The translations under genes were made by a program, and so were the position numbers. DNA of 64,000 bases, from the NCBI GenBank assembly GCA_003993805.1, contig RSEF01000004.1, positions 73,878,054-73,942,053 on the forward strand. The letters run 5' to 3'. Numbering within the stretch: the first letter of the stretch is position 1; every line of letters begins with the position of its first letter. The stretch is from Himantopus leucocephalus. Taxonomy: Eukaryota; Chordata; Aves; Charadriiformes; Recurvirostridae. The notes under the pieces were generated by a model that saw nothing but the letters and a program-made list of their open reading frames with translations, was not told the origin of the DNA and made no database searches. This document shows, piece after piece, positions 29,601-44,600 of the stretch.

Positions 29601-32600
29601 ATCAAACCACCCTGCATCCACCGTGAGTACAGCTGCCCAGTATAATGTGCTAGATGAGATCTTTTGTGCCTATTTTATCTTCTTTAGGAGCAGTCTGCTA
29701 AGATCTGATGTTGGCAGTCAATAATTAGGTTAGATGCCTGTACAGTAAAAATTACAAAGCCAAAGCATCATTTCCTGGGATGAGGGAACTTAAAAATTCA
29801 GAAAAGTCACTGCAGCTTTAAATGTAATCCATCAGTAATAGCTGAAAATGGCTTTAGTCTGATGTCTAAGAAGCTGACTGTTTATGCCAGCGGAATGCTG
29901 ATACAGACCTTGCTGAGCTGCAGAGATGTAGAGACTGAAAGATGCAGAACAACAAAGCTCCCCTTCCTGAATTTAGGAAGAGCTCAGATGGTACAGTAAG
30001 ATAAATTTAATACTTGCTGTGATATACCTAGCCTAATAACTTTAGTCAACAGCCAATAAAGACAGACTGATAAAACCCACACTGTCTAAAGGATGATAAT
30101 CATCCTCCTTTCCAAATATGAAAGACAACTGAACACTAAAATAGTAATGTATTATTTTACATCTTACAGTTTAGATCAAGATACCAGTCTCTTCCAGTAT
30201 GCCTTCGATTCCATATAGCTGAGCCAATAGAGCAGATCAAAGACATGGCAATAAGGATGCAGAACAGAATCAAAATCTGAATATTCGTAATTCGTTCCAC
30301 ATTGGACATCTTAAGAGGTGGACTTGTTGAATTCTGCAAAAGACAAAAAACAACAGTGGCTATTAAATATTAGAAGAGGTACACACAGTTCTCACTTTTC
30401 AAATTACATGTTACTGCATCCTTTTCTAAATATTCTCCCAGATATATCATCATCATCAATGGCATAACTGTTTCACTCAAAAGGAAAAAAAAGCAGCATC
30501 TTATAAATCCATGAATTAGAGCTTTAGATTTGTGTCACAAGCTGTTTAAACAATCACACAGAACACTTGTAACAGCAACAGCTAACGGTAAACATTGAAA
30601 ATGAATGTGCATACACCTTATCAGTGCTATAGAAGACAACTGCTAATACAAACAATCAAACTTTTTCAAATAACTGTTTTACAAATCAGAAAAGCAATAA
30701 ATAAGAGACATGCATGACCAATTTGAAAGCATTCTTTTTTCTCAACAAACGCATCTCAATTTTGATATTTCAAACAGCACTAGGAAAAGTAATTTCATAG
30801 TCTGAGAATGGTTCTCTTCCCTCCTCGTTTTGCAAATAAAGTTTCACTTTGTTTTCTGAGAAGAATGCTTACCTTTGTACTTGAAAGAAAGCTCCGCAAG
30901 AGGACAGTTTTAGGAGCAGTCAAAAATAAAAAAAGATAAACAGGCAAACTATAATGATCCAACTTGCTAATAAAATAGTTTTCAAAACACAAGTTACAAA
31001 ATAGAATCAGCCAATGTGCTTACTAGTGAAAAAACTACTTTGTGGCTAAGTGACTAATAATAACAAGAAATTGCTTTATTTTTATTGGTTTTACTTCACA
31101 AGAAAGATGATCTGTTACTGACATTTTAACTACTGTATTGAATCTAGCCATGTGTTCTGAAAGGATTTTCTGCACTGTATAACAGCATAATAAGGTACCA
31201 AACCAGATGATTTAGAGAAAATCCAAGTGACAAACCTGCATAAGTTTTGTGTCATGTCCCGTATAGACAACTATTCCATGAACCCACTGAGTATTTCTCA
31301 ACTGAGCTCCTCGTAGAAGAATCTGATCAGATCCCAGTGGAACAGTACTAGAAGGAAGGAGTTTTATATTTTAGCATTAGAACAATCAATGTCAATAAAT
31401 AAATGTAACCAGCAGTTGTTAAAACTTACTAGCTAATTTCTCAAAGTTTAGATGATTACTGTAAATAGTCTAGGAACCAATTTCCAGAGTTCACTTTTTG
31501 GGAGTGTTGACAGAGAGAACTGCACAGTTTAAAGCAAGTCCAAAAATTTAAGTTTGCAAAAATATTACTTAACACTTAATTTTGACTATGGACACTAAAG
31601 ATACTGTACTACTTGGCAAGCGTACTGAAACTAACAAAGCCTAATTTTCCTTTGATTTATGATGACGAAGTTTTTTTTCTAAGTGTATGCTGAAACACAA
31701 GTACTCCTACAAAATTAGATTTTCAAAGCAATTTTCAAGTGAAATAATTTTCTGAACTCTCAACTTAATCCACCTTTCCAGTGAATATCCTTTACGAAAA
31801 TGATTAACTGTTTAAAATTCACAACAATATTTCCTGCACCTTCTTTAAACTGGAAACCCAAGTACAAGTTACTCTTCGAGAACTGCACTGAGTAAATGAG
31901 CAACCAAACCTCAGTAAGAAATTGGAAACATTTAACCGTCTTAAATTCAGACAGCTGAGTTTATACGTATACTGTTGCTCAGGTTTCTCTTAAAGTATAA
32001 AAAAATTTATATAATTACTACTCTTTTCCTGGGACAAACAATACCCTATTTTTGCACTTTTCTTTCTATACATACCAGCTAGCAGTTCAGACTTGTCAAT
32101 AGCATTTTTACCTAAAACTATTATCTCTACAGTTGTTTGAAACCAACACATTAAGACGACCACAAATAAATTGCTTCATGACAGCAACTGTATCTCTGAT
32201 ATATAAGCTATAAAGAGTCTGAGGAAGCTGTGATATTTGGTAACACTTTTGGTAGCACAAAGAGCATGAAGTCAGCCTCAGCGAGTAAGTTTAAGGTAAT
32301 AATTTTTTCTGGTACATCATGGCCCCTTCTCTCCTCTCATACACAAGCTTTTAAGATTCAAAGACTGCAAGTAAAGAGGAAAAAACACATTCCTCCCCTA
32401 AATTAACAGTGGCAATGTTAATTTGCAGAAACCAGAAAAAAAGTATTTGATCTGGAAAAATATATGAATGCTTTTACATAAAAATGAAATAAATAAGACA
32501 AACCACTCCACTACAACTTAGTCCACTTAACTTTCCAGGAAACTAGTACAGAGCACCATACTGACTGCTTAAGGAATCATTCTCCCCACCAAGTAAGTTT

Positions 32601-35600
32601 CAGCAACTGAAATGCTGAATGATACCGCCATGGAAAATAATTTCCAGGTGCAGACACTTAATCAAAAGAAGGAATCGGAAAAGAAAACTGAAATAGAAAA
32701 CATACTGATATTTACTTGCTTTCTAAATCTGAACTGTACTGCTCTTGTATTTGAGATGTGTTCATATCATGGCAAAATTAAGAGAATAAATGTCCCTTCT
32801 AGGATGAAAGGAACTGCTGGGGTTTGAATTACACAAGAATCATTAAGAGGGACTGCTGTTGCCATCAAAGATTGCTTCTGCACTATATTTATTTATTTGC
32901 AGTCCTGGATCAGAATAATTCTAAGACTTTTCAACCATCCATCAGCAGAATACATAGACATTTCAGTTAAGGAATGGACTACATGTCATTCCAAGAATAA
33001 TTAGGTACTTTCAGTCTACTAACGCTAACAAGAATGTTACAGAAGATGAAAGGCATATAACTAGAGAAAGTTACTTTTAAGTTCCCCACAGATAAATTGG
33101 AAACCTTTTCAACTATGGACCTTCACTGGAATGCCAAAAGACTTTCTGTCCCTTCTACTAACACAAGAGTCTCTAAGAAAGCAGAAGTCAAAACCTTGCA
33201 CTCTTAGTTCTTGTACTCCTTGAAGAGTCAGGTGAGTTCTAGACTCTTCCTGACACCTCCTGGTCTTCCTCTTTGTTTTCCCCTCTTAAAAACTGTCAAG
33301 AATATGCAGTAAAGTCCCTTCTATTGCAAGATCCATTGATTCTTTTTTCCATCAGGACACTGGCTCCCAAATAGGAGGATACCCTTCTCCAACTTAGAAC
33401 AGGAATTTATCCTCTTTGGATATCCTTATTCCTTTTATTGGGAAGACAGTCAGAAGAGAACTGAGACTGCAGCCAGTGGAAGTAGTCTTCAGCAGAACTG
33501 CTGCACAGACCAAGGAGATGAAAACAGACAGCAAACACGGACATAAAAAGCCCAGATCAGCCAGATGTCATGCTGACCTCTAATGAGGTGATGGTGCGAT
33601 GACTTGATAGAGCTCTCAAGTCTCTATTTCCTGGCCTCAGCCTTCTCAAAACTGCTCCAACTCATCTGATTCTTCTTGTATGCTATGTAACTAAAGACTC
33701 CTCAGCAACATACTTGGCTTGTATTCGGTAAGGGATGTTCTCAATGGGGAAATACCCTTTCAGCATACTTTTCCTGCCAGGGCTGTCAAGGGTATATTAA
33801 GAACTAACAATTTCTAAGACACATTTGAAAGCTTACATATCAACATGTTTTTCTTTACAAGCATACTTCACTCTTTTCCAAAATTTTCTTAAGCATGTCT
33901 TGAGGAAAACATTTACTTTAGTCTGGATAATCAGTATCTGCCCTTGTTTTTACCTTGCTCACCCCCTTTCCCTGAGTCATTGTCTAATCATAATCTCAGA
34001 TTTAACCAGACTAAAGAACTTTTCTCTTTTCTCTAGCTAATTGTCTTCATGGTCTCAAACCAAGTGACGTGCCTCTGTATATTCAGAAGCATAACAAAGA
34101 ACTGCATGCTTTGGAGAGAAGAGTTAACACACTCAAGAGCTGAGGATACCATGAAAAATTTTGGCCTCTTTTAGTCCACAGATTTAGCCAAAAAGCAAAA
34201 CAACAACAGTGGAGTTCTACCTCCTTGAATACTGACTATCCAAAAGAAAAAGAGAACCCTTGGATTTTTTTGAGTTACTGTCCTATGAAGGGAAAAAGAA
34301 AAGACTGAAAAGGTCAACCAGATACAACATTTATGACACTCCAATGAGTTATCTAAAGGGAAAGAAGAGGGAGATACATTTTCAATATCTTCCACTGCTT
34401 TTGCAAAATTGTTAAGATGGTAGTGGATAAAGTGGAAATCACAGCTCCTGGATTTACATGATCGGGTAGGAAAGTCTTAAAGATCTGGATAAATAAATAC
34501 CAGTTAGATGAACCTGGGCTACCTCTAATATGAGCAAAATGAGAACTCATTCCTGATTTTTCAAGTTGGAAATAAGGTCAGGTTCCAGAAAGAGTTACTT
34601 ACCTGCAATTCTTTTTCACTGAAGGTAAATATTATATTAGAGCCACACTTTTGGAACTATCCTACTGCACAGGAACTATATTCAAAATATTCCAAAACTG
34701 AATTTCTCAAATGACAAATTGCTTCGCCAGCAGATGGCATGCTCCTACACATTCTTGAGGCAAACCAGCCATCAGCACATTCAATGTTTCTTTTTAAAAT
34801 CAAATTTTAAAATTAGATAATTAGATTTAAAAAAAAATACATGTTTCTCTCTAGCCAGGGAGGAAGGATGAATGTGTGGATCTATTATAACTATTACCTT
34901 CAGAGAAGAATTACAGGTAAATGTTTTTCTCTTCTTAACGACAAGTACAGTGGAATTATAATAGATCCACACTCTTGTGACTGAAAACTCCCGGAATGCA
35001 TCTGCAAGAAATCAGTAAATAAAATAATGGAATATAAAAAAAGGTATTTAATAATTAGTTAATACTATATATATAAGTTTAAAACCACAAATATGAATAA
35101 TACTTTATATGGAGAAATAAATGCCTACAAAATAAAAAAGAAATCCTGTAAATCTTTGGGGATGAAGGACTCAACAATTCTGATTCTAGTAATGAATTTT
35201 ATACTCCTAATATATCACACTCAGTTTGAACCCACAGAAAACTCCATATATCAATATTTGGTAAGCACTTATTTTAAGAATTTTTTAAGCAGTTTTACAA
35301 GCATGTATGTTGTAATTGCAATGAGTCTGTCTATTTTTACAGAAACATACTCTCAGTAAGCTAAGGTGTTAAAGGTCTGTCAGCTACCAAATTAGAATGA
35401 CTTGATGTATATAGTGATGGATTCAGTTCCACTCCAGACTTAGACAAACACGAGAAAACAACAATAAAAAAAAGACAAGAAACTACTTCTATTCAGCAGG
35501 CACACTATTCTACTTAACAGGCAAGGAATGGGATGCTTAAGAAGTGAGTTACTAGGTACATATTCCAGAAGTATTAGAATTTGATTAGCACTCCCTTCTA

Positions 35601-38600
35601 TTATTAACAGCTATTGCTTTATGAAGGTCAACTAGTATAAAAACCTCCAGTTGTAGACATCAGAAGTTCAGTTTTACCTCTCTTTATTTTGTTAAGACTA
35701 GAGAGGTAAAAATCTTTTTATTAGACATTATTCTTTAAAAAAAAAAAGACTTTACTATTCACATTTTAACTTGAGTAGTTTAACAGTATATAGCTATGTA
35801 CTGTTAGATTGAATCTACTGAGGTGACCTTCCTTGGATTTACATACCCATGCCCATCCAGTCTGATGTTTCCAACAAAGTCATAGAGATGTCGGTTTGGG
35901 CTCTCACATTCAATTCTGCCTGAAAGTCTCATCAAGCTTTCTATGTCCTTTATTTCTGATGTTAGTGGCAAACCCTGTAAACAAAATTAGTTTGTCATGA
36001 CAATAAAAAAATCACTTTCCAATAAATAAATCTATGTATTATAAATCTGATAGTGTGAAACCAAAAAACCAGTACTGCTATGGGAACAAAATGGGACTGC
36101 TACACTTCGCTGTCACACTGCTGGATGCTACAGACAGTGAAAAAGCCACTTTGGTGTCTTAAAACATCATGATGAAGACAGGGTCATAACCCATCATATA
36201 ACTCAGCAAGAATGGCCTTGCATGGAGACAGCGTACTATTCCTTACCTGCCCCTCAAGGACAATACTGTGACTATCAGCTTCTTTCTGCAGGGCTTCTCC
36301 CTCTCTATTCTCCAAAACCGAAACCAATACCCAACTACAACTCTTTCCACCTATTTTCCCCAAAGAAAAAATATAAAACAAAGTGCAGGATATGGCTTAG
36401 AAGTAACCATTCATTCCTTCTGCTTAATTAATTGAACAAGAACTTTTATGATGTCAATAACCCACAGCTTTTTATTCAAACCATTAAAATTTCACAGTCT
36501 TCTAAAATGGCCATTAATGTCATAAGATATGTTTATGTAAGCAATAATACATAAAAATAATATTAACATTATTCTCAAAAATGAAATTCCTACCTGTCGA
36601 ATTTTTAAGTTTGTCTCACCATCTAAGTTAGATGTTTCAATGTAGCACATAGCTTGTGGTTCACTATTAAGAAAAAAAATTCCTTAATTTAAAATTATAA
36701 TGTCAAAATCCATGAACCTTCTGTATCTTTTAATAGCTATTTATGCAATCATGTTTTTTTTCTTATCGAAACATCAGAACTAGAAGAATTTACAGCCAAA
36801 TCTGTAAAACCAACAGTACATTTTCAGAAAAGTTGCCAAAACCCAGCGTTTAGATGAAACACTGCTAAAAATGCTCTACATAGCAAGTTTTCCTTGTTTT
36901 CACATGAGATTAAGATACAAGCACGAATGTAGTGCATTTGTAGTGCCTACTACTGTAGGCACCGCTAGTTTAGACAAGAAAGTTCTCTTGCAAAGGGTTC
37001 TCTCATTAAAAAAGTCTAAATTATGAATAACATAATACAGTTTTTGAAATATCTGTCCTCTATGCAGAACATTACTACTTGAATAGTTCACCTATTTGAC
37101 ACATACTGATAAAAGGCTTATTGCATTTTAATTTTTTTCAATACAATCTTTTGATGAGTACCACAGCCTTGTTTTCTAAAATACTTTCAGGTTTTAAAAC
37201 ACATTACAACCATTATGGAAGTGTTAACTAGGAAAACAGAGATACAGAAGGACAAAATTACTTTTCTGCAAGTAGATATAGTAAACAAGAACAGGTCTAA
37301 CAGATCAGGATTTCTGAATTACTCCACTCAGATCTCATTTTCTGGACATGAGGACAGAACATCTACTACTTATACCTACAACAGAAAGACCTTTTGATCT
37401 TGTAAAAGACCAGAGGAGTCATAAACATCCCCTACAACTTGAAAGAGTAAATGTTTACTCTCTATAACACTTTAAAGCTTCTAATATTTTCCTTCTTTCT
37501 AGCATGAAATTCAAGAATTAAGTGTTTTTTAAAGTTTTCTTTCTTAATGCAACAGTGTCTACTGACCAGCGACTCAGTTTTAAAATGCTTGCAGGATGAA
37601 GTTATGTAGGTTATTCTAACATTTTTGTAAAGCAAAAGCATTAAAATGTGATAAATCATTATCATAAATTTCTTTCAGGCTAGCATTTTCTTTTTGGCAA
37701 ACTTTTCTAAAAATGTAAATAACTTCTGTTTAGATCTTTTGGATAGAATCACCTGTATAAAACATTATTACAATTCTAGCATTTTTATTAGTTAATAGTA
37801 AAAACCAAACAATATTCTTGTGAAGCACTTCTAAAACAGACTAAGGCAGCAAAGACGTTTCAAGTGAGACACATGCTTAATTGTAATTACTGTAGCAGAT
37901 AGCAGTGACCTCCAAAGTAAAGAAGCTACAGATAGATCAAGGCAGGCCCATTGATTTGTTAGGGAAAAATAAAAGTGCGGTAACAGTGCAGACAACAGCA
38001 TAAAGCTGACATGTCTAAGAAACATGCATTTTGTCACAACACACAAGAACAGCGCTGCTTTTGCCATCGCATGCAGCAGAGATTGTGCAACATCCAAGTT
38101 TGTGCAGAGGGTCCTCTACCAGTCCTACCACCATTAAACTAAATTCTTTGCTGAAAACAGTGGTATAAACATGTTGGTATAAACATGTATATTCTTCTTA
38201 ATTTGCTCTAAGGAATTAAACATTTATTTATCCTGGTGTTTTACTGTGTGTTTATTCAATGACAACTTGTCTGATAAAATTTCATGGGGATAGTGTAAAA
38301 ATAAAGAGGACTGAAATAAATTCTCATTTCTTGGAGTGTTAAGGTGCATTTACACTTTAATGATCTGTACTTTTATCAACTGAGCCCCTTCTAATTTTAA
38401 CAAATGTCTGGCTTTTGGCAAAGAAAGGTGAACAGCAAAGCAAAGATTATAAGCACGGCAGTGTTCTTCATATTTGGTATATGAGGACCCACGTGCACAT
38501 ATCCTGTGCAACTAGTTTATTCTAACCTTGATGACAGACTGATGAGATCAGCTGGGAGATGTTCCCCATTGGTCACTTTCACTACTTCCCCTACTGCCAC

Positions 38601-41600
38601 CTACATATCCCAGTTTGAAAATGATTAGAACAAAAATAAGTGACGGGGAAAAAAAAAACAAACAAAAACAAATGGACAAAGACAAAAAGACAGAGTTTGA
38701 AATTATTATACAAACAATACGTGTTAATTAAAAATGTCTGATGACAATTTTTTCAAAATCTATTTTAATCAGGTCAGAAAGAAGAGAGCTAGAATATTTT
38801 CATTTTTACTCAAGTGGATTGTTTTATCGTAAGGCACCAATTTTAAGCTGCAGAACACACTGATATTGTACAGTAAAAATAAAAAGCTGTTACGCTTATT
38901 TCTCCACTGACAAAGTTTCTAGCCACTCCATACATTAATTAAAAAAATAAAGGCACAACAAAAGACCTGCCACCAACTTTTCTGAAAAGCCAGGTGACAG
39001 GATCCTTTCTATGTAGACATGCTGAAATTTTGTACTTTGTTTCAGCTTTGTAAATTTCAATTTACACTAAACTAGCAAGAACCAAGTGGAATTAAATCTC
39101 AGAGGTTTGTCTCCTTCCATTGTAAGAGATTATAGTTTCCTAAAATAATTAATATCTTATTCTCCAGAAACTGGTATTGTTGGTAAAGAGAACCAAGAAT
39201 CATTAATTTGAATTAAAACTGGGCCCACAGGCTTCCATTGCTATTGAAACCTAAAATGTAATTGGGCATCAGTGAACACCTGGAAAGCAAAATTGATGAG
39301 AGTGTCTTCCTGGAGAATGCATGGCCACACGGAGATGAGAGGTGGAAAAGGAGAGCACGTGCTGGTATGTAGGCAGAATGAGAGGTAATATAGTAGCACA
39401 GGGTTCTCTCCTGGAAGGAGGGCTGCAACAGGACTCTAGTAGTATAACTAAGAAGGAAGTTTTAGCTGGAAGATATGCCTGAACTGTGCCCAGAAAACAA
39501 TCACGATTCAAGGAGTCCCCTTTGCAAACTGGATCCTAGAAGAAAACCTGACAGAAAAATTCAAGGTGAGCAATGGTCATAGTTGGGACAGTGTGTTCTG
39601 ACATGGGCAGTAGAGTGAGGTTACGCAAAGAGGTAACAGTCCTGAGAAGTCCAGGGGCAGCTAACTATTATTTCAATTTATCAACACGTAATGCAGGATT
39701 CCTTCAGAAGGGACAAGGATTGGAAAGAAGGCTTTGCAGGCAGGTGGTATTTTTCTGTGTGCAAACTACAACTGGAGAACACTGTGATGCAACTGTCCTC
39801 CAAATCCAAAAGGGTACAATAATGAAGACATCTAGGCAAAGACTCAAATTTAGGAGCTTACTCAAGAAGATTATAAAGTTGCTCTGAGAGGATGTAATCC
39901 ATTTTGCTTGCAAAACACTAAGGTTAGCGTGACAGAAGCTATTACCAGGCCAACAGAACAAGTGTTCTTTGCTGCATGGTGTACTGCATATGAAGATCTT
40001 GGTGGAGAAGCACCAATAAAATTTATAAATGGTTCTTGAAGTGCAGAAGTAAAAGGTTTATAGAGGATACTCAGTACAAAAACATCTGAAGTTATGACAA
40101 ACATTAATACGGAAGGCAGACTGTGGTGAAAATTTACAGTATTATCTGGCAACTACTTTACACTCGATAATTTAAGAGAAGGGTTTTAGAAACAGCTACG
40201 CCTTATTTTGAGACATAATGGAAGATGGAACAACGTACTAGTCTACACCACAGTCTGTCACAGAAACACGCAAGACCCCAACCTTATTAATTGTATGTAT
40301 GAGTGGATTTATTAACTTCAGTGGAATCAGAGGGTTTATACCTAATCCATAATCATACACATCACAATAATGCTTCTGCTTGTGCCAGAAAAAAATATGG
40401 AAACTGCATTGTAAAGATACAGTAATAAATCAAAACACAATTGATCATATTTAAATTATCTTCACTGTAAAAAATTCTTAGAATATGTTGTCTATTGACC
40501 TGATCAAATAGATGTTGAAAAATGTGCATCTTCCACATAAGATGTGGATTTCTTAAATAAAACTGTCCAAGGAAATGATGATAAACAACCTCTGATTGTC
40601 CATGTAAAAAGAGTCACAGCATTACATGCTATAAATTAAGTCTTGCTTTCAGTGCTGAAATTATTCATTATATATATATTAGAGAATAAAGTGAATATTC
40701 AGCTCACAGACAATGCTAATCTGATGGTTCACATCTCATGTTCATTTTTTTTTCCTCCTGATTCAACTATCAAAGTGGTGACTATATCCATTATAAACAT
40801 TTCTGTTCCCTGTAATATATCCATTTCAATTTATTTATAGGATACAATTTGTTAGGAACATATGAAAAAGCCAACCTTGTTAAATGGCAATTGAGGTCCA
40901 ATTTTTAGACAGAGAATCAGCCTTTTTTGTATTATATCCAACAACAAAATAACATACTAAGTTTTTCTTAGGGGTAAATTGAATGCCAGTATAATTTTAA
41001 AACTGTAATTGTCACAGTTTGAAGAAACACTGCCTGAAATGATAAATACCCAAATGAACAAAAGACTACACTTCAGAACAGCAGCATTTTTGTTTATTCC
41101 TTATTTCCTTGGAGCAATCACAAATAAATAAATAAATAAATGCAGGGTAGAGAAACCAGCCTCTACACTATAAGCATCAGTGGGCATCTCTACCTTGACG
41201 AGAGCAGTACAGTGTCAGCAGGTATATACTCTTTGCCTTTTATTATAACTATATCTCCAACATCTACCTGAAAGAAAACTGGGAATTGGTTAATGGTCTC
41301 AAACAAAATATGTTATCCCTTTGTTTTAAGCACAGTAAATATTTACCTGCTGAATTTGCTAGAAAGACTGTTAGAAACTCACACACTTAGAGAAGCCTGT
41401 ACATATTAGGTACTTAAAGGTCACTGGGATTGTCTGGAAATCTGTTCTTTAATAGGCCTAATTTGACCTTCTCTATGCAGTTCTTTACTTTCGCTAGTTA
41501 TTGTAAAATATTTTATTGGAAGACTGAAGTTGAGTTAAAGAAGAAATTCATCTGCCCTAAGATCGCAGTTCTGTTGCATCACGCTATATATTTTGTTCAA

Positions 41601-44600
41601 GCTTTCAGGCATGGAAACCAATAAAACTAAGGGACTAGCCAGACAGTGTAATGTTTAGTCATTGAAAGTTACCTTTAACAGTCCCTTCCTAACTACTGCA
41701 TAACAGTCTTTAAAGTTCTCATGGTTTAAGCCAAAGTAGTTCACCAAATACACAAAGTAACTCATTTCCAGAAAGAACTTTCTGCCTTGGCACACCAAAT
41801 AATACTAAGCAACTGTATCATTTTGCCGTATGCAAATACTCCCAAGTCAATCATATTATTCAAGTTATTTTCCACTGAACTTAAAGCCCACCATTTAATG
41901 GGAGTTTTGCCTGACTTGTGACATCAAAACTGACTTGACTTAAAAATGCATTTTAAGAGACAAGTATTAACAAACAAAAAATAAAATACAAAAGACTATA
42001 CACTTCCCATTGTATCAGTTAATTCTTATCAATGACAATTATTTGGAGAAATAAAGCAAACATTAAATCTGCTCTAAAAGTCACCAACATAAACACACAC
42101 CTTTTCCCAGTGGACAATCTCCCATGCACCATTTCGTAGTACTGAAAAAAAGGAAAAAAGAAAGAATTTTCCAGTTGTACAACTGACTGCAGCATACAGG
42201 TATGTGTTAGACTCCTTATCATACACAGCTTAGTTACACAATGTTTTACAGCATGCCTTGTTTCTACAAATTCAGGTCAAACATTTCAATTATACAGCAC
42301 ATACCCTGTGTAACAGTTTTTGTACCACAGAATCTTATTACAAAAGGAATCAGAACATTTTACAGGGTTTGAGAATCAAGAAAATTGGATATTGATTGTA
42401 TGATAATGTGATGTTCTCTAAAATAAATTAGGAATTGGAATAAAACATTCCAAAGCGAAAAAGTTATGAAATTACTGGGGGGGATATCAGTTCAAGATTT
42501 TTTTCTCAGTTCAAATATTGATGAGGTTCATACAAAAAAGATTCATAAAAATCACCAGTGGGCTTCTTAGTATTCAGTATTCCTACTGTTTTGGCATGTC
42601 AGAAAACTAGGATCATTGCAGTCATCTCCCCCATAAACATACTGGAATTCCCCCAAATCATTCCCCTAAAACCCATGCCATACTAAGATTTAGTATAGAT
42701 TTTCCCTGGCAGTAGCAATTAATATTGCAAGCACATTCCACTACTCTAGTTTTACGTATTGCTACTATGATACAAAAACCATGCCTTGTTTGCCAGTTAA
42801 TTGCCAAGATTGTGTTTTCAGAGAATAAACGTGACTTTTTTATTATTATCACCAGTTACAAAGCTATTGAAGATTGATGTGCAAAAAGAAAATGAAATGA
42901 AATGAAAAGAAAACAGAACGTATTGTGATGTATCAACATTCAGATAGCTCTAAGAGATTGTTCTCTTTCACTGTGTTTCCCAGCTTTCAAACCATCAGGA
43001 TGCTTATCTAAGTACCTGATCAGGATCCAATTCTTATGCAAGCATGTGTTGATTTCAAAAAAGTGGATCAAAAAATCTGTGTATACATATGGCCTTTACA
43101 TCTAAGTCTTCCTTGTGGTTCTGTCCAGACTGACCCCTCTTCTTGTATATCTCAATGATTTCTATAAGTCATTATCCAACCTGCTTAATAATTCTTTAGG
43201 TATAGACAAATTCTCTTACCCTTCCTTCCCCCAAATTTATTAGTGCTGATATGCTCAGGGCAGTGGTAAATGGGACATTCTCCCTTTCAAACAGCAATCA
43301 AGATATTTTAATGACTGTCTCACCAATCAGTTGATCATTACAGAAAATCTATTTTGACAAACCATTTCCCTTCACTGGGAAAACTACAGATCCAGGGTGA
43401 GGACTGGTTGTAATACTGTCCTAAGGAACGCAAGACATTTGATAATTGTGCCACCAACTACCTACTTCCACCCCTTGTGTCAGCAATACTGTTTGTGGGG
43501 CCATGGTATCTACCAGATGAGAGAACTGATGAGGGTTAAAAATATACCTTGCAACAATCCAGATGACGAAATTTCACAAATAGCTAAAGTAGAGTAACTG
43601 CCAAAAATACCTCCTAAGGCTGTTTCACTTGCATCCAAGCTCACCTAACATAGGTCCTCTTCTGCCCTCACCCTGTGCAAAGGTGCGTGCCCTCACCGGT
43701 CAGTGCATGCTGCCTCTGGTGTTGGACCCTTTCAAGAGACAGTTTAACCCACTAAATGGAAGGAAACTCACAGCTTTTCTTTCTGAATGTTTCCTGCTGG
43801 TTTAGCTGGTTAAAGTCAGGTCACAAATGGATGAGTCAGACTCATGAAAACATGCTGAGACACCTGAAATCTCAAGAGTACTCTAACCCTAGCTTGATCC
43901 AATAAGCTTTTAAGCACAATTAACACACGTTGACATTCAATTAAACCCATTTTCTTATGAGAACAAAACCAGAAGCGGTGTTGCTATGCACCTTTTATAT
44001 AATCGTTAGAGAACCTGTGCCATAAAGTCTTCTGCAGCCTGGCCTTCACGTTTCTATCTCCCTTTTTTCAGCTGTCTCTAACAGCTAACTTTCAAAAGCA
44101 CGCTCCATCTGCTCTACAGAAGACTAGTTCACCACACTGCAGAAATGCACATTTCCTCGTGTCAGAGTGTCTGACGATGTCCTGCTATATACGTATGCAG
44201 CCTGATGTAACAAAAATCATCCCTACTGCAGCCTAATAAATCAAAATCCTTTGCAAAAAGTTTTTTATAGTAATGGAAATTTAGAAAGTTAATTACTTAA
44301 CGTTAACTGAGATACAGATGGCCTTCAAGGAAGACAGATGAAGGAAAACCCATATACAGAATCTACACTTTCACACGTCATTTTGTATGTTTAAAAGACA
44401 ACCAAAGGTGGAGCTGGATATATGATGTACTATGCACATTGCTACTTTTCAGCATTACAGAACTACTGAATACATGAAAACAAATTAAGAGAGTACCATA
44501 CTGATTAACTTTTTAGTTATTGCTTTGACAATAGACTATATTTGACAATACATTTAAATATTGCTTTGATGGTACACTAGAATCGATGCTGTACTTATAT

